From: Cytobacillus sp. NCCP-133
Lineage (GTDB): Bacteria; Bacillota; Bacilli; Bacillales; Cytobacillaceae
NCBI RefSeq assembly: GCF_026011715.1
Contig: NZ_BRVM01000014.1
Span: 1 to 64,000 of the forward strand
DNA: 64,000 nt
Direction: 5' to 3'
Shown piece after piece: positions 9,253 through 17,187 of the stretch (within the stretch, counting starts at the first letter, position 1; each line of letters begins with the position of its first letter). A model generated the notes under the pieces. It was not told the origin of the DNA and did not search any database. It worked only from the letters and a program-made list of their open reading frames with translations. Both the position numbers and the translations under genes were made by a program.

Positions 9253-10468
9253 GGTGCATAATCAGACGAAAGATCCAATATGTGCTTATATTTATGACTT
9301 GGAAGGGATTCGAAGCCATGTAAGTAATATGTTAAGCACACTGCCCAGGCAGACACATTTATTTTATGCGATTAAAGCGAATCCGGATAAGAGAATTATA
9401 GAAGTATTATTGCCATTAGTGAAAGGGTTTGAAGTAGCATCAATAGGTGAGTTGAACAAAGTAAGAGAGGTTTCCAAGACGGTTCCTGTTTTATTTGGGG
9501 GACCCGGCAAGAAAGATTACGAACTTGAAAGCGCAATGAGTGAAAATGTTTCATATCTGCATGCAGAAAGTCTTTTGGAACTGAAGAAATTAATTGTACT
9601 GGCGAAAAAAAGCAAAAAACATATTCATGTCTTATTACGGATTAATTTAAGAACAAATTCTTTACCCAAAACTAACATATCGATGGGAGGTCGACCAAGT
9701 CAGTTTGGAATGGATGAAGAGTTAATTGGGGAAGCGCTATCCATTTTAAGAGAGAAAGAAAATACCCACGTTCATTTCAAGGGTTTTCACTTCCACTCTT
9801 TATCAAATAACCTGAAAGCGGAATTGCACGTAGAAATGATTCATCATTATATTCAAAAAGTGGAACGATGGAAGCACCAATATGGATTAGATGTAAAAGT
9901 GATCAATGCCGGAGGAGGTTTTGGGGTTTCCTATAATGAAACAACTGGATTTGACTGGAATCTTTTTACCTCCTTGCTCTCCAATAGTGAAAAAGTACAA
10001 AGTCTGGGGGATACGGAATTGTTCTTTGAACCTGGCAGGTTTGTCGTTGCTGACCATGGTTATTATGCTGCGGAAGTAGTTGATATAAAAATGTCAGTCG
10101 GGCAGTGCTTCGCTGTTATAAGGGGAGGAACCCATCATAATAGATTGCCTGCATCTTGGGGGCATAATCATCCGTTTTCTGTTATGCATCTTGAAAGATG
10201 GTCTTATCCTTTTCAAAGGCCGGAAGTCAAAGATTCGAACGTTACGATTGTAGGTGAGTTGTGCACCCCAAAGGATCGACTCCATGAAAATGTCATGGTG
10301 AAAAGTTTACGGGTTGGGGATGTCATCTTGTTCAAAAAGTCAGGTGCCTATTGCTGGACGATTTCTCACCACGACTTTTTAGGTCATCCTCATCCTGAAT
10401 TTTATTACATAACAGAAGGGGACTGTCATGGAAAAAGCAATGATTCAAAAACAAAGTATTACAGCTGA
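9224..10468 (+). CDS. sbnH: SbnH/AcsE-like PLP-dependent decarboxylase (fold III)
   Basis: This decarboxylase belongs to the alanine racemase-like fold III group with diaminopimelate decarboxylase. The PLP lysine is residue 51 in YAIKANPD. The glycine-rich phosphate loop is INAGGGFGVSY, and the active-site Cys 347 lies in GELCTPKD. SbnH and AcsE remove CO2 from a citryl-amino acid intermediate during assembly. The ATG at 9224 is preferred because GGAGG lies 5 nt upstream; it overlaps sbnG by 29 nt. Substrate here could be citryl-serine (achromobactin route) or a citryl-diamino acid (staphyloferrin B route). Confidence 0.85.
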   Translation: MNSIKKLINEVHNQTKDPICAYIYDLEGIRSHVSNMLSTLPRQTHLFYAIKANPDKRIIEVLLPLVKGFEVASIGELNKVREVSKTVPVLFGGPGKKDYELESAMSENVSYLHAESLLELKKLIVLAKKSKKHIHVLLRINLRTNSLPKTNISMGGRPSQFGMDEELIGEALSILREKENTHVHFKGFHFHSLSNNLKAELHVEMIHHYIQKVERWKHQYGLDVKVINAGGGFGVSYNETTGFDWNLFTSLLSNSEKVQSLGDTELFFEPGRFVVADHGYYAAEVVDIKMSVGQCFAVIRGGTHHNRLPASWGHNHPFSVMHLERWSYPFQRPEVKDSNVTIVGELCTPKDRLHENVMVKSLRVGDVILFKKSGAYCWTISHHDFLGHPHPEFYYITEGDCHGKSNDSKTKYYS

Positions 10469-12263
10469 GCAAATCATAACTCAAGATTTAATGAATGCAT
10501 TTATTGCAGAGCAATTTTTTTTGATCGATAAACAGACGACAAAAATGCTGGAAGAGGCACCAACTGGTATCCAACAACTTTATCCCGCATTTAAACAAAC
10601 CTTGGTTTATATTGATAACTTATGTTTTCTGCTTGAAAAAAGCTATAGACAGGGATATCAGTGGGTATCTGGTTCTTCTATTTACAAGAAGGAGGACCAA
10701 GATTGGGTAGAGATCACTTCAACAATTGAACTTAGTGAATGCGTACTGGAATATTCGTTGTCAAAAGAAGCGTATGAACATCCCGGTGTAAAGGATTTTC
10801 TGAAAGGGTTAAAAGTATCTATAGAGCAATTAAATCTTAGCCTAAAACGGGTAGATGATTTCAAAACGATTAAGCCGAAATCAGCTTACGATTGGTTTGT
10901 AAAAGGAGAGATGATTGCATCATTACGCGATCGCCCATTTCATCCGTTATCCAAAGCTAAAATAGGTTTTACACCAATTGATTATCAACAATATATGGCT
11001 GAATTCAGGAGAAAGACAACTCTATGCTGGGTGGCAATATGTAATGATTCAGTCGTAAAAGGGGGCCCGGAAAATGGACTTGAAAGCTTTGATATTCTAA
11101 AAGACGAGGAAAAAGCGATTATTGAAAAGGAGTTAATGATCAAGGGAATTTCCAAAGATGAATATACGATTATCCCAGTTCATCCTTGGCAGCTTAACAA
11201 TATAATCATCCCGAATTTTAATCAGGAATTAAAAGACAAAACAATTGTTATTCTGGATGCAAAAGTTGGTGATTTCCTAGCCACATCTTCTGTCCGCTCA
11301 TTAACATCTCCCCATGAGTCAACAAAAATGCTGAAATTGCCAATTAGTGTTATGTCTTTGGGCGCTTCCAGATACTTACCAGTCGTAAAATTGTTGAACG
11401 GCATAGCTGGAGAGAAAATGTTTCGGCAAGCCTTAGCTTGTGACGAGACTCTTACTGACAGAGTATTCTTATGTGAAGAAAAAAATTGGTGGGGATATTT
11501 ACCACAATCAATGGGGCTTTTTGTTGATCATCCGCGCCATTTAGCTACCCAAATAAGAGTTTATCCTCAAGAAATTATGAAAAATGGGTATAAAATAGTC
11601 CCTATGTCTTCATTGGGCGTAGATCTACAGGACCAACATTTTTTAAGTGAATTAGTAGAAAAGAATTTATCAAATAAAGATGTCGTCGATATTTACTCGG
11701 AGCTCACAGGGATGTTTTATGATATTACTATGAGGTTGTTTAAAGTCGGAATTGTACCGGAAATTCACGGCCAAAATTGTTGTGTGGTTCTAAAAAATAA
11801 AAAAATAGCGGGACTGTTATTTAGAGATCATGATTCAGTACGCCTGTATCAACCATATTTAGATAAACATCAAATTAAAGATCCTAAGTACCATATAAGA
11901 CCTGGTTATTCAAACAGCTTGTACAACGAAACAGTTGAAAAATTAATTTTTTATATCCAATCCCTTGGCACACAAGTGAATTTGGCGGCAATAATGGAAT
12001 CTTTATCAAAAATCTATCATATTCCAGAAGAAACATTTTGGAAAATTACAGAAATTAAATTACGAGAAGCATTACAAACAATTGACATTCCTGAGAAGGA
12101 TAGAGAAGTAATCCACTATGCACTTTTCGAAAGAAAACAATGGCCAGTAAAGCTGATCATCCGTCCTTTACTTGAATCGGATGGTGTACCAGGGGCGATG
12201 CCATCTGGAAAGGGGATAGGATATAATCCATTTTATGAATTAGCAAGGGGGTCAAAATGTTAA
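10428..12263 (+). CDS. NIS siderophore synthetase 3 (IucA/IucC family, likely SbnC/AcsC-type)
   Basis: This third synthetase has 611 residues. Motifs are RPFHPLSKAKIGF (from about residue 169), HPWQ (252), KLPISVMSLGASR, HGQN (447) and LFRDHDSVRLY. Arg replaces Gly before the PFHP motif, unlike the other two copies. Type B enzymes (SbnC, AcsC) use 2-oxoglutarate as carboxylate donor. I propose that role because the other two positions fit types A and C. The gene overlaps sbnH by 41 nt and has AAGGGGA upstream of the ATG. In S. aureus sbnC comes first, so the order differs. Confidence 0.83.
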   Translation: MEKAMIQKQSITAEQIITQDLMNAFIAEQFFLIDKQTTKMLEEAPTGIQQLYPAFKQTLVYIDNLCFLLEKSYRQGYQWVSGSSIYKKEDQDWVEITSTIELSECVLEYSLSKEAYEHPGVKDFLKGLKVSIEQLNLSLKRVDDFKTIKPKSAYDWFVKGEMIASLRDRPFHPLSKAKIGFTPIDYQQYMAEFRRKTTLCWVAICNDSVVKGGPENGLESFDILKDEEKAIIEKELMIKGISKDEYTIIPVHPWQLNNIIIPNFNQELKDKTIVILDAKVGDFLATSSVRSLTSPHESTKMLKLPISVMSLGASRYLPVVKLLNGIAGEKMFRQALACDETLTDRVFLCEEKNWWGYLPQSMGLFVDHPRHLATQIRVYPQEIMKNGYKIVPMSSLGVDLQDQHFLSELVEKNLSNKDVVDIYSELTGMFYDITMRLFKVGIVPEIHGQNCCVVLKNKKIAGLLFRDHDSVRLYQPYLDKHQIKDPKYHIRPGYSNSLYNETVEKLIFYIQSLGTQVNLAAIMESLSKIYHIPEETFWKITEIKLREALQTIDIPEKDREVIHYALFERKQWPVKLIIRPLLESDGVPGAMPSGKGIGYNPFYELARGSKC

Positions 12264-12856
12264 CCATTAAAGAAAGGATTCAGAGATACACAACGGATGA
12301 AATGGCGAAATTTAAAACAATAAGTACTTCCACAATAGGGCACTTTACCGACTTTGGTTTTATATCCAATTTTAAATGTACAGTGCCTGTCACAAAAGTG
12401 CATGGGGAAGTCATTACCGTAAAATTATCAAGTGGAGATGGTTACCCGCTAAATATAGCCCTTCAACATGCCAAAGAAGGGGAAATTTTAGTTATTGATA
12501 CTTCTGGGAATAAAACACATGCATGCTGGGGAGAATTCAGAGCGAGAAAAGCAGTTGAAATTGGATTATCTGCCGTTATAATTGACGGGGCAGTAGCAGA
12601 TGTTGAATATTTAAGGCATTGCCGGATTCCTGTATTTTATGAAACAATTTCACCAAAGACGACAAGAAATTTAAAGCTCGAGGGTGAAGTCAACACTCCG
12701 GTAAGTGTTGGAGGAGTCGTTTTTGAATCGGGTGACTATATTATCGCTGATCAAGACGGGATTTACAAATTTAACCACCTAAATTATAAAATGTTAATGG
12801 AACGTGCAATTGACAAAGAAAAAAAAGAGAAGTCAAGAAGATTGGGGATTTCTTAA
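12257..12856 (+). CDS. RraA-like protein (HMG/CHA aldolase-type fold)
   Basis: This 199-residue protein is of the RraA/4-hydroxy-4-methyl-2-oxoglutarate aldolase family, whose active members split or decarboxylate oxaloacetate-like acids. The family core is present: SSGDGYPLNIALQHA, AKEGEILVIDTSG, CWGEFRARKAVEIGL and the IDGAV-DVEYL segment. In active aldolases and RraA that segment reads GAVRD, with Arg contacting pyruvate and Asp binding metal; here Arg is replaced by Ala 114 while Asp 115 is kept. It overlaps the last synthetase by 7 nt, so it belongs to the operon. Its function in siderophore synthesis is unknown. Confidence 0.75.
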   Translation: MLTIKERIQRYTTDEMAKFKTISTSTIGHFTDFGFISNFKCTVPVTKVHGEVITVKLSSGDGYPLNIALQHAKEGEILVIDTSGNKTHACWGEFRARKAVEIGLSAVIIDGAVADVEYLRHCRIPVFYETISPKTTRNLKLEGEVNTPVSVGGVVFESGDYIIADQDGIYKFNHLNYKMLMERAIDKEKKEKSRRLGIS

Positions 12857-12878
12857 AGATTAATTTGGAGCATATGTA

Positions 12879-12902
12879 TTCCCACCAAACTTTTGGTGGG
12901 AA
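12879..12902 (+). terminator. Hairpin ending the biosynthesis operon
   Basis: TTCCCACCAA and TTGGTGGGAA form a perfect 10-bp stem with a 4-nt loop, 22 nt after the RraA-like stop. No T run follows directly (a T6 tract lies about 15 nt further), so it may be an attenuator or an mRNA-stabilising hairpin rather than a full terminator. Confidence 0.6.
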
Positions 12903-12987
12903 TGTACGTATAAGGTTTTTTACTGCCGAAGTTTTAGCAGTTGCTAATTATTCATCATAATCGAAAAAATTTATTAGGATGATAAAC

Positions 12988-13743
12988 ATGAACAATACGG
13001 TGAGCAATAAACTCAGGACCTTTAATATACATTTAGAGAATGAGAAAGCAAAAGATATCGATATGTCGGAACTTTTAAATGAAAAAACATGTAGAATATT
13101 TTTACAGAGGTTGATGAAAGAGATAAAGGCACCAAATTTATCAGTCGCTGCTTCGATGTTTTCCAAAAGGTATGCCTATCTTGTGGTTGCTTCAAACTTA
13201 TATAGTATGGTCGAATACAACAGTGCACTAAAATTACCCATTAAAGCATGTGCGTTGAGCAAAGAACGGGAATTATGCATTCAATCGAAAGATTGGCCCT
13301 GGGACGAAGGATCTGATTCAGTGAGGGAACAATGGCGTGAAAATGTATTACACTCTCTTTTTTCTGAGCATATTACGCCCATCTTTAATATTCTGCAAAA
13401 AACTTCCCGTCTTTCATCAGCAATTTTGTGGGAAAACGTAGCCATTCGAATCAACTCCATCTATCGGAAATTATTATCAAAAGATATGGAGATGGTTAAA
13501 ATTGAGCGTTTGAACAGTGACTTTGAATTCTTAAAGGATGCACAAGGGGACCTTTTTAATTTAAAAGAAAATCCGATTAGACAATTTTTGAAGATTGGAT
13601 TTGAATTTGAGCAAAATTCTTCGCGAAGAACTTGCTGTATGTATTATCAGCTGGAAGAAGACATTGAAGGAATAGGTTATTGCGGAATTTGCCCGATGAA
13701 AAGCAAACTCAAAAGAACCGGTAAATATATAGAAGAATGTTAA
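12988..13743 (+). CDS. FhuF-like ferric-siderophore reductase
   Basis: This protein of about 251 residues has the C-terminal signature of FhuF-type [2Fe-2S] reductases. A Cys pair in RRTCCMYY is followed after about 15 residues by YCGICPM, giving the CC-x(n)-C-x2-C cluster ligands. Members remove iron from imported siderophores by reduction in the cytoplasm. The ATG at 12988 is preferred over 12979 because AGGA lies 8 nt before it. The gene sits between the biosynthesis block and the importer, which supports a role in iron release. The N-terminal half is poorly conserved and unassigned. Confidence 0.72.
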   Translation: MNNTVSNKLRTFNIHLENEKAKDIDMSELLNEKTCRIFLQRLMKEIKAPNLSVAASMFSKRYAYLVVASNLYSMVEYNSALKLPIKACALSKERELCIQSKDWPWDEGSDSVREQWRENVLHSLFSEHITPIFNILQKTSRLSSAILWENVAIRINSIYRKLLSKDMEMVKIERLNSDFEFLKDAQGDLFNLKENPIRQFLKIGFEFEQNSSRRTCCMYYQLEEDIEGIGYCGICPMKSKLKRTGKYIEEC

Positions 13744-13785
13744 TATTTAATTTTGAAACTCTATTGATTGAAATCCCTAAATAAT

Positions 13786-13813
13786 TTATCATTATAAATG
13801 ATAACGATTATTA
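13786..13813 (+). promoter_or_regulatory. Overlapping Fur-type palindromes
   Basis: TTATCATTATAAATGATAA (13786-13804) is a perfect inverted repeat of the Fur hexamer. It overlaps TGATAACGATTATTA (13799-13813), a 7-1-7 Fur box with two mismatches. The cluster lies about 170 nt before the importer operon and could hold two Fur dimers, or regulate a second start. Confidence 0.65.
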
Positions 13814-13947
13814 ATATCAATTGAGGTAAGTACTTGCCATATAAATCCCCCTTTTATATTGCATGTGCTCCATCTTTAATAAAGGGAGGAAAAGCTTATT
13901 CAGTAGGTCTTTAGATTACTAGATTAGGAATTTATAAAAACATAAAA

Positions 13948-13962
13948 TGATAATAATTATCA
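13948..13962 (+). promoter_or_regulatory. Perfect Fur box before the importer operon
   Basis: TGATAATAATTATCA is a perfect 7-1-7 box, flanked so that the palindrome extends to AAAATGATAATAATTATCATTTT (seen across 13944-13966). It lies 24 nt upstream of the lipoprotein start and overlaps the likely transcript start, predicting iron repression of the uptake genes. Confidence 0.85.
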
Positions 13963-13986
13963 TTTTCAACCAAAGGAGGAAAATGT

Positions 13987-15033
13987 ATGTCTGGAATTAC
14001 ATATTCATTTGAAAAAAAATACTCATTTTCATTGCTTGCAATCATTTTATCACTTGTAATGTTTCTGGCTGGGTGCGGAAGTCAATCATCAGGGGGAACT
14101 TCGAAAGATAATAAAGAGGCGGAACAAACAGAACAAAAAGAAGCAGCTGCCCCAGAATCTGAAGGTTCCCGTGAAATCACTCATGCAATGGGAACAACAA
14201 CCATTAAGGGAACACCAAAAAGAATTGTAACCCTATACCAAGGAGCTACCGATGTTGCAGTTGCTTTTGGAGTGAAGCCGGTAGGTGCGGTGGAGTCCTG
14301 GGTGGAACAGCCGGTTTATGAATATCTGAGAGCCGATTTGGAAGGGGTTCAAAATGTCGGTTTGGAGACACAGCCAAACTTGGAAGAAATTGCTAAATTA
14401 AAACCTGATTTGATTATCGCTTCAAAACTGCGTCATGAAAAAATTTATGATCAATTATCTCAAATTGCCCCAACAGTCACACATGAGACGGTTTTTAAAT
14501 TTAAGGAAACGGTAGATTTAATGGGGAATGCCTTAAATAAAGAAAAAGCAGCAAATAAACTTGTTTCTGATTGGGACGGCAGGGTTGCTGATTTCAAAGA
14601 AAAAATTACTGCCAAAATGGGAGATAAGTGGCCGGTTGAGGTCTCCATACTTAATTTCAGGGAAGACCACTCCCGTATTTATATTACAGGCTTCGCGGGG
14701 GACATTTTAAGTGAACTGGGATTTGAACGTCCTGAATTTCAGCAACAAGAAGCTGAAAAAGGTACTGTAGTACTAAAGCTGACAGACAAAGAAAGTATTC
14801 CCAATATGAATGCCGATGTTTTCTTTGTTTTCAATTTTGATGATACTAGCGGCGATGCTGTTAAAAAATCTTTTGAGGAATGGACGAATCATCCATTGTG
14901 GAAAGATCTTGATGCTGCGAAAAATAATCAAGTCTATATGGTAAATGAGATTTCCTGGAATAATGGTGGGGGCATCATTGCTGCCAATAACATGCTGGAT
15001 GATCTTTATACGCATTTCGAGTTGGAGAAATAA
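13987..15033 (+). CDS. Ferric-siderophore ABC transporter, substrate-binding lipoprotein
   Basis: The N-terminus has a basic start, a hydrophobic segment and the lipobox LAGC with Cys 30 as lipidation site. A low-complexity linker rich in Glu, Ala and Ser follows. The mature domain resembles FepB/FecB-type binding proteins: PKRIVTLYQGATDVAVAFG, then LKPDLIIASKL and WNNGGGIIAANNMLDDL at the C-terminus. It would capture the iron-loaded siderophore at the cell surface. It is similar in type to SirA and YfiY. GGAGG precedes the ATG, and Fur boxes lie directly upstream. Confidence 0.85.
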   Translation: MSGITYSFEKKYSFSLLAIILSLVMFLAGCGSQSSGGTSKDNKEAEQTEQKEAAAPESEGSREITHAMGTTTIKGTPKRIVTLYQGATDVAVAFGVKPVGAVESWVEQPVYEYLRADLEGVQNVGLETQPNLEEIAKLKPDLIIASKLRHEKIYDQLSQIAPTVTHETVFKFKETVDLMGNALNKEKAANKLVSDWDGRVADFKEKITAKMGDKWPVEVSILNFREDHSRIYITGFAGDILSELGFERPEFQQQEAEKGTVVLKLTDKESIPNMNADVFFVFNFDDTSGDAVKKSFEEWTNHPLWKDLDAAKNNQVYMVNEISWNNGGGIIAANNMLDDLYTHFELEK

Positions 15034-15051
15034 ATATTCAAAGATTTAGGC

Positions 15052-15083
15052 AGAATAGGAAGGATTTTTAATCCTCCTATTCT
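15052..15083 (+). terminator. Intercistronic hairpin after the binding protein gene
   Basis: AGAATAGGAAGGATT pairs with AATCCTCCTATTCT across a short T-rich loop. Only a weak T tract (TTGTCGTTT) follows, so this is likely a partial terminator that lowers permease expression relative to the binding protein. Confidence 0.65.
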
Positions 15084-15122
15084 TGTCGTTTATAAACTAA
15101 TTCATGAAAGAAGAGGGAGGAA

Positions 15123-16136
15123 ATGACGCATCTATTTCCCTATAACTACTTAAAAATTTTAGGTTTAATTCTCGGTTTTTGTCTTTTTGCCATCTCTTTT
15201 ATTTTAAGCGTTGCTTTGGGCCAGACACCAATTCCTTTTAAAACTACGATTGATGCCTTGCTGAATTTCGACCCATCTTCAACAGAACATGTAATCATAA
15301 CAACGACACGAATTTCAAGAGCTGTTATTGCAACCGTAATCGGAGCAAGTCTCGCCATAGCTGGGGCATTTATGCAGGCATTAACGAGAAACCCGCTGGC
15401 TTCCCCGAGTATTTTTGGGATCAACGCCGGTGCACTGTTCTTTATCGTTTTAGCAGTTTCTTTTTTTTCAGTTTCCTCCTTGATACATCTTATGTGGATG
15501 GGTTTTTTGGGGGCGGCAGTTGCAGCAATTTTAGTGTATTTTCTTGGTTCGTTGGGACGGGATGGGTTGTCACCAATAAAAATTGTTCTGGCGGGTGCTG
15601 CCATTTCAGCCTTATTTGTATCTTTTACTCAGGGGTTACTGGTCCTTGATGAACAAAATCTGGAAGGAGTACTTTTTTGGCTGTCCGGCTCTGTTGCTGG
15701 CAGGACACTGGATATGCTGAAACCAATCTTACCTTTCATGGCAGGCGCAGGAATCTTGGCTTTCTTATTGGGGCATGCAGTTAATATTTTGTCCTCTGGA
15801 GAAGACATTGCGAAAGGTCTGGGGCAACGAACCATTTTAGTTAAAATATTAATGGCATGTGTTGTTGTCATCTTGGCTGGCGGTTCTGTTGCAGTTGGCG
15901 GTTCCATTGGTTTTATTGGTCTGATTATCCCTCATATTGTTCGTTCGTTAGTTGGTATTGACTATCGGTGGATTGTTCCCTATAGTGCATTATTTGGGGC
16001 CAGTTTATTATTGTTGGCTGATGTGGCGGCAAGGTTTGTTATTATGCCCCAAGAAATGCCTATCGGAGTGATGACCGCATTTATTGGCACCCCATTTTTT
16101 ATTTATATTGCACGCAGGGGGTTTAATAAGGAATGA
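15123..16136 (+). CDS. Ferric-siderophore ABC permease 1 (FecCD family)
   Basis: This 337-residue permease has about nine to ten hydrophobic segments. FecCD landmarks are GASLAIAGAFMQALTRNPLASPSIFGINAGA near residues 75-105, the GGSVAVGGSIGFIGLIIPHIVR coupling-helix region near 255-277, and LLLADVAARF. It forms half of the membrane channel with the next gene. GGGAGG lies just before the ATG. The 3' end overlaps the second permease by 4 nt. Confidence 0.88.
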   Translation: MTHLFPYNYLKILGLILGFCLFAISFILSVALGQTPIPFKTTIDALLNFDPSSTEHVIITTTRISRAVIATVIGASLAIAGAFMQALTRNPLASPSIFGINAGALFFIVLAVSFFSVSSLIHLMWMGFLGAAVAAILVYFLGSLGRDGLSPIKIVLAGAAISALFVSFTQGLLVLDEQNLEGVLFWLSGSVAGRTLDMLKPILPFMAGAGILAFLLGHAVNILSSGEDIAKGLGQRTILVKILMACVVVILAGGSVAVGGSIGFIGLIIPHIVRSLVGIDYRWIVPYSALFGASLLLLADVAARFVIMPQEMPIGVMTAFIGTPFFIYIARRGFNKE

Positions 16137-17173
16137 ACAAGTATTTCTCAGTTAGGAATAAATCAGGTAAAGTATCTTTCCATTTAGAAAAAAAAATGAT
16201 TGTCATGTTATTATCATTATTTTGTGTATCACTATTGTTATTTATCACGGGATTATCCGTTGGCAGTACGATGATTAACCCTATTACAGTCCTATTGCAT
16301 TTACTGGGGGTGGAAAGTCCAGAACATCAATTTATCATTGAAACTCTTAGACTTCCTCGAGCGATTCTTTCTTTACTTGTCGGCATGGCACTTGGGGTAT
16401 CCGGTTTAATTTTACAGGGAATCATACGGAATCCGTTGGCTTCTCCTGATATTATAGGAATAACGGGCGGGGCTTCAGCTGCGGCAGTTTTGTTTATTAC
16501 ATACTTTTCGGGTTCAGTCAGTATTAATTTAATCCCTTTTGTAGCCATTTTGGGGGCAGGAACCGTCTCGCTTGTCATCTATATTTTAGCCTGGAAGAAA
16601 GGGGTAACACCGATTCGGCTAGTGCTGATAGGAATAGGAATGTCAGCGGCAATGGGTGCTTTAACGACAATGATGATTGTTCTTAATCGCACTTATACTA
16701 CAGGCCAAGCTTATATTTGGCTAACAGGAAGTGTTTATGGTGCAAATTGGGAAAATGTGTATTCCATGCTGCCGTGGGTGCTGATTTTTGTTCCTCTTGC
16801 TCTTCTTTTTTCGCCAGAGGTGAATGTTCAGGAACTGGGAGATCAAGTTGCCTTGGGTTTGGGATCAAGAGTTCAGCTTAACCGATTAGCTTTGCTTATT
16901 ATTTCAGTGGCTTTGGCAGGTTCCGCTGTGGCATATGGCGGAGGAATCGGTTTTGTCGGTTTAATTGCGCCCCATATTGCAAGAAAACTTGTTGGCCGAT
17001 CTTTTGGAGGGTTAATACCAATGTCTGCTTTAATAGGTGGATTAATCGTTATTTTAGCGGATGTGGTGGCTAGAACTGTATTTCTTCCACTTGATCTTCC
17101 GGCAGGGGTTTTTGTATCTGGAATAGGTGCACCATTTTTTATATATTTACTTTACAGAAATCGGAATATGTAA
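16133..17173 (+). CDS. Ferric-siderophore ABC permease 2 (FecCD family)
   Basis: This is the second FecCD permease, 346 residues, with an extra N-terminal basic segment before the first membrane helix. It has [49 protein letters not shown] (the ATPase-contacting EAA-like loop) and a C-terminal [21 protein letters not shown]. The start overlaps the previous stop by 4 nt, so the pair is translationally coupled, consistent with a heterodimeric importer such as SirBC or YfiZ/YfhA. Confidence 0.88.
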   Translation: MNKYFSVRNKSGKVSFHLEKKMIVMLLSLFCVSLLLFITGLSVGSTMINPITVLLHLLGVESPEHQFIIETLRLPRAILSLLVGMALGVSGLILQGIIRNPLASPDIIGITGGASAAAVLFITYFSGSVSINLIPFVAILGAGTVSLVIYILAWKKGVTPIRLVLIGIGMSAAMGALTTMMIVLNRTYTTGQAYIWLTGSVYGANWENVYSMLPWVLIFVPLALLFSPEVNVQELGDQVALGLGSRVQLNRLALLIISVALAGSAVAYGGGIGFVGLIAPHIARKLVGRSFGGLIPMSALIGGLIVILADVVARTVFLPLDLPAGVFVSGIGAPFFIYLLYRNRNM

Positions 17174-17187
17174 AGGAGCTAAGACTT

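Noticed and set aside
2261-12856. Staphyloferrin B operon in the strict sense
   Set aside because: SbnA/SbnB, the diaminopropionate enzymes, are missing, and a DABA-type aminotransferase is present instead.
2261-12856. Rhizobactin/schizokinen-type hydroxamate pathway because of the DABA aminotransferase
   Set aside because: No amine N-hydroxylase or acetyltransferase gene, and the decarboxylase is fold III rather than the RhbB type.
15146-15604. 152-residue minus-strand frame opposite the FecCD permease
   Set aside because: Antisense shadow of a well-supported permease gene; no signals of its own.
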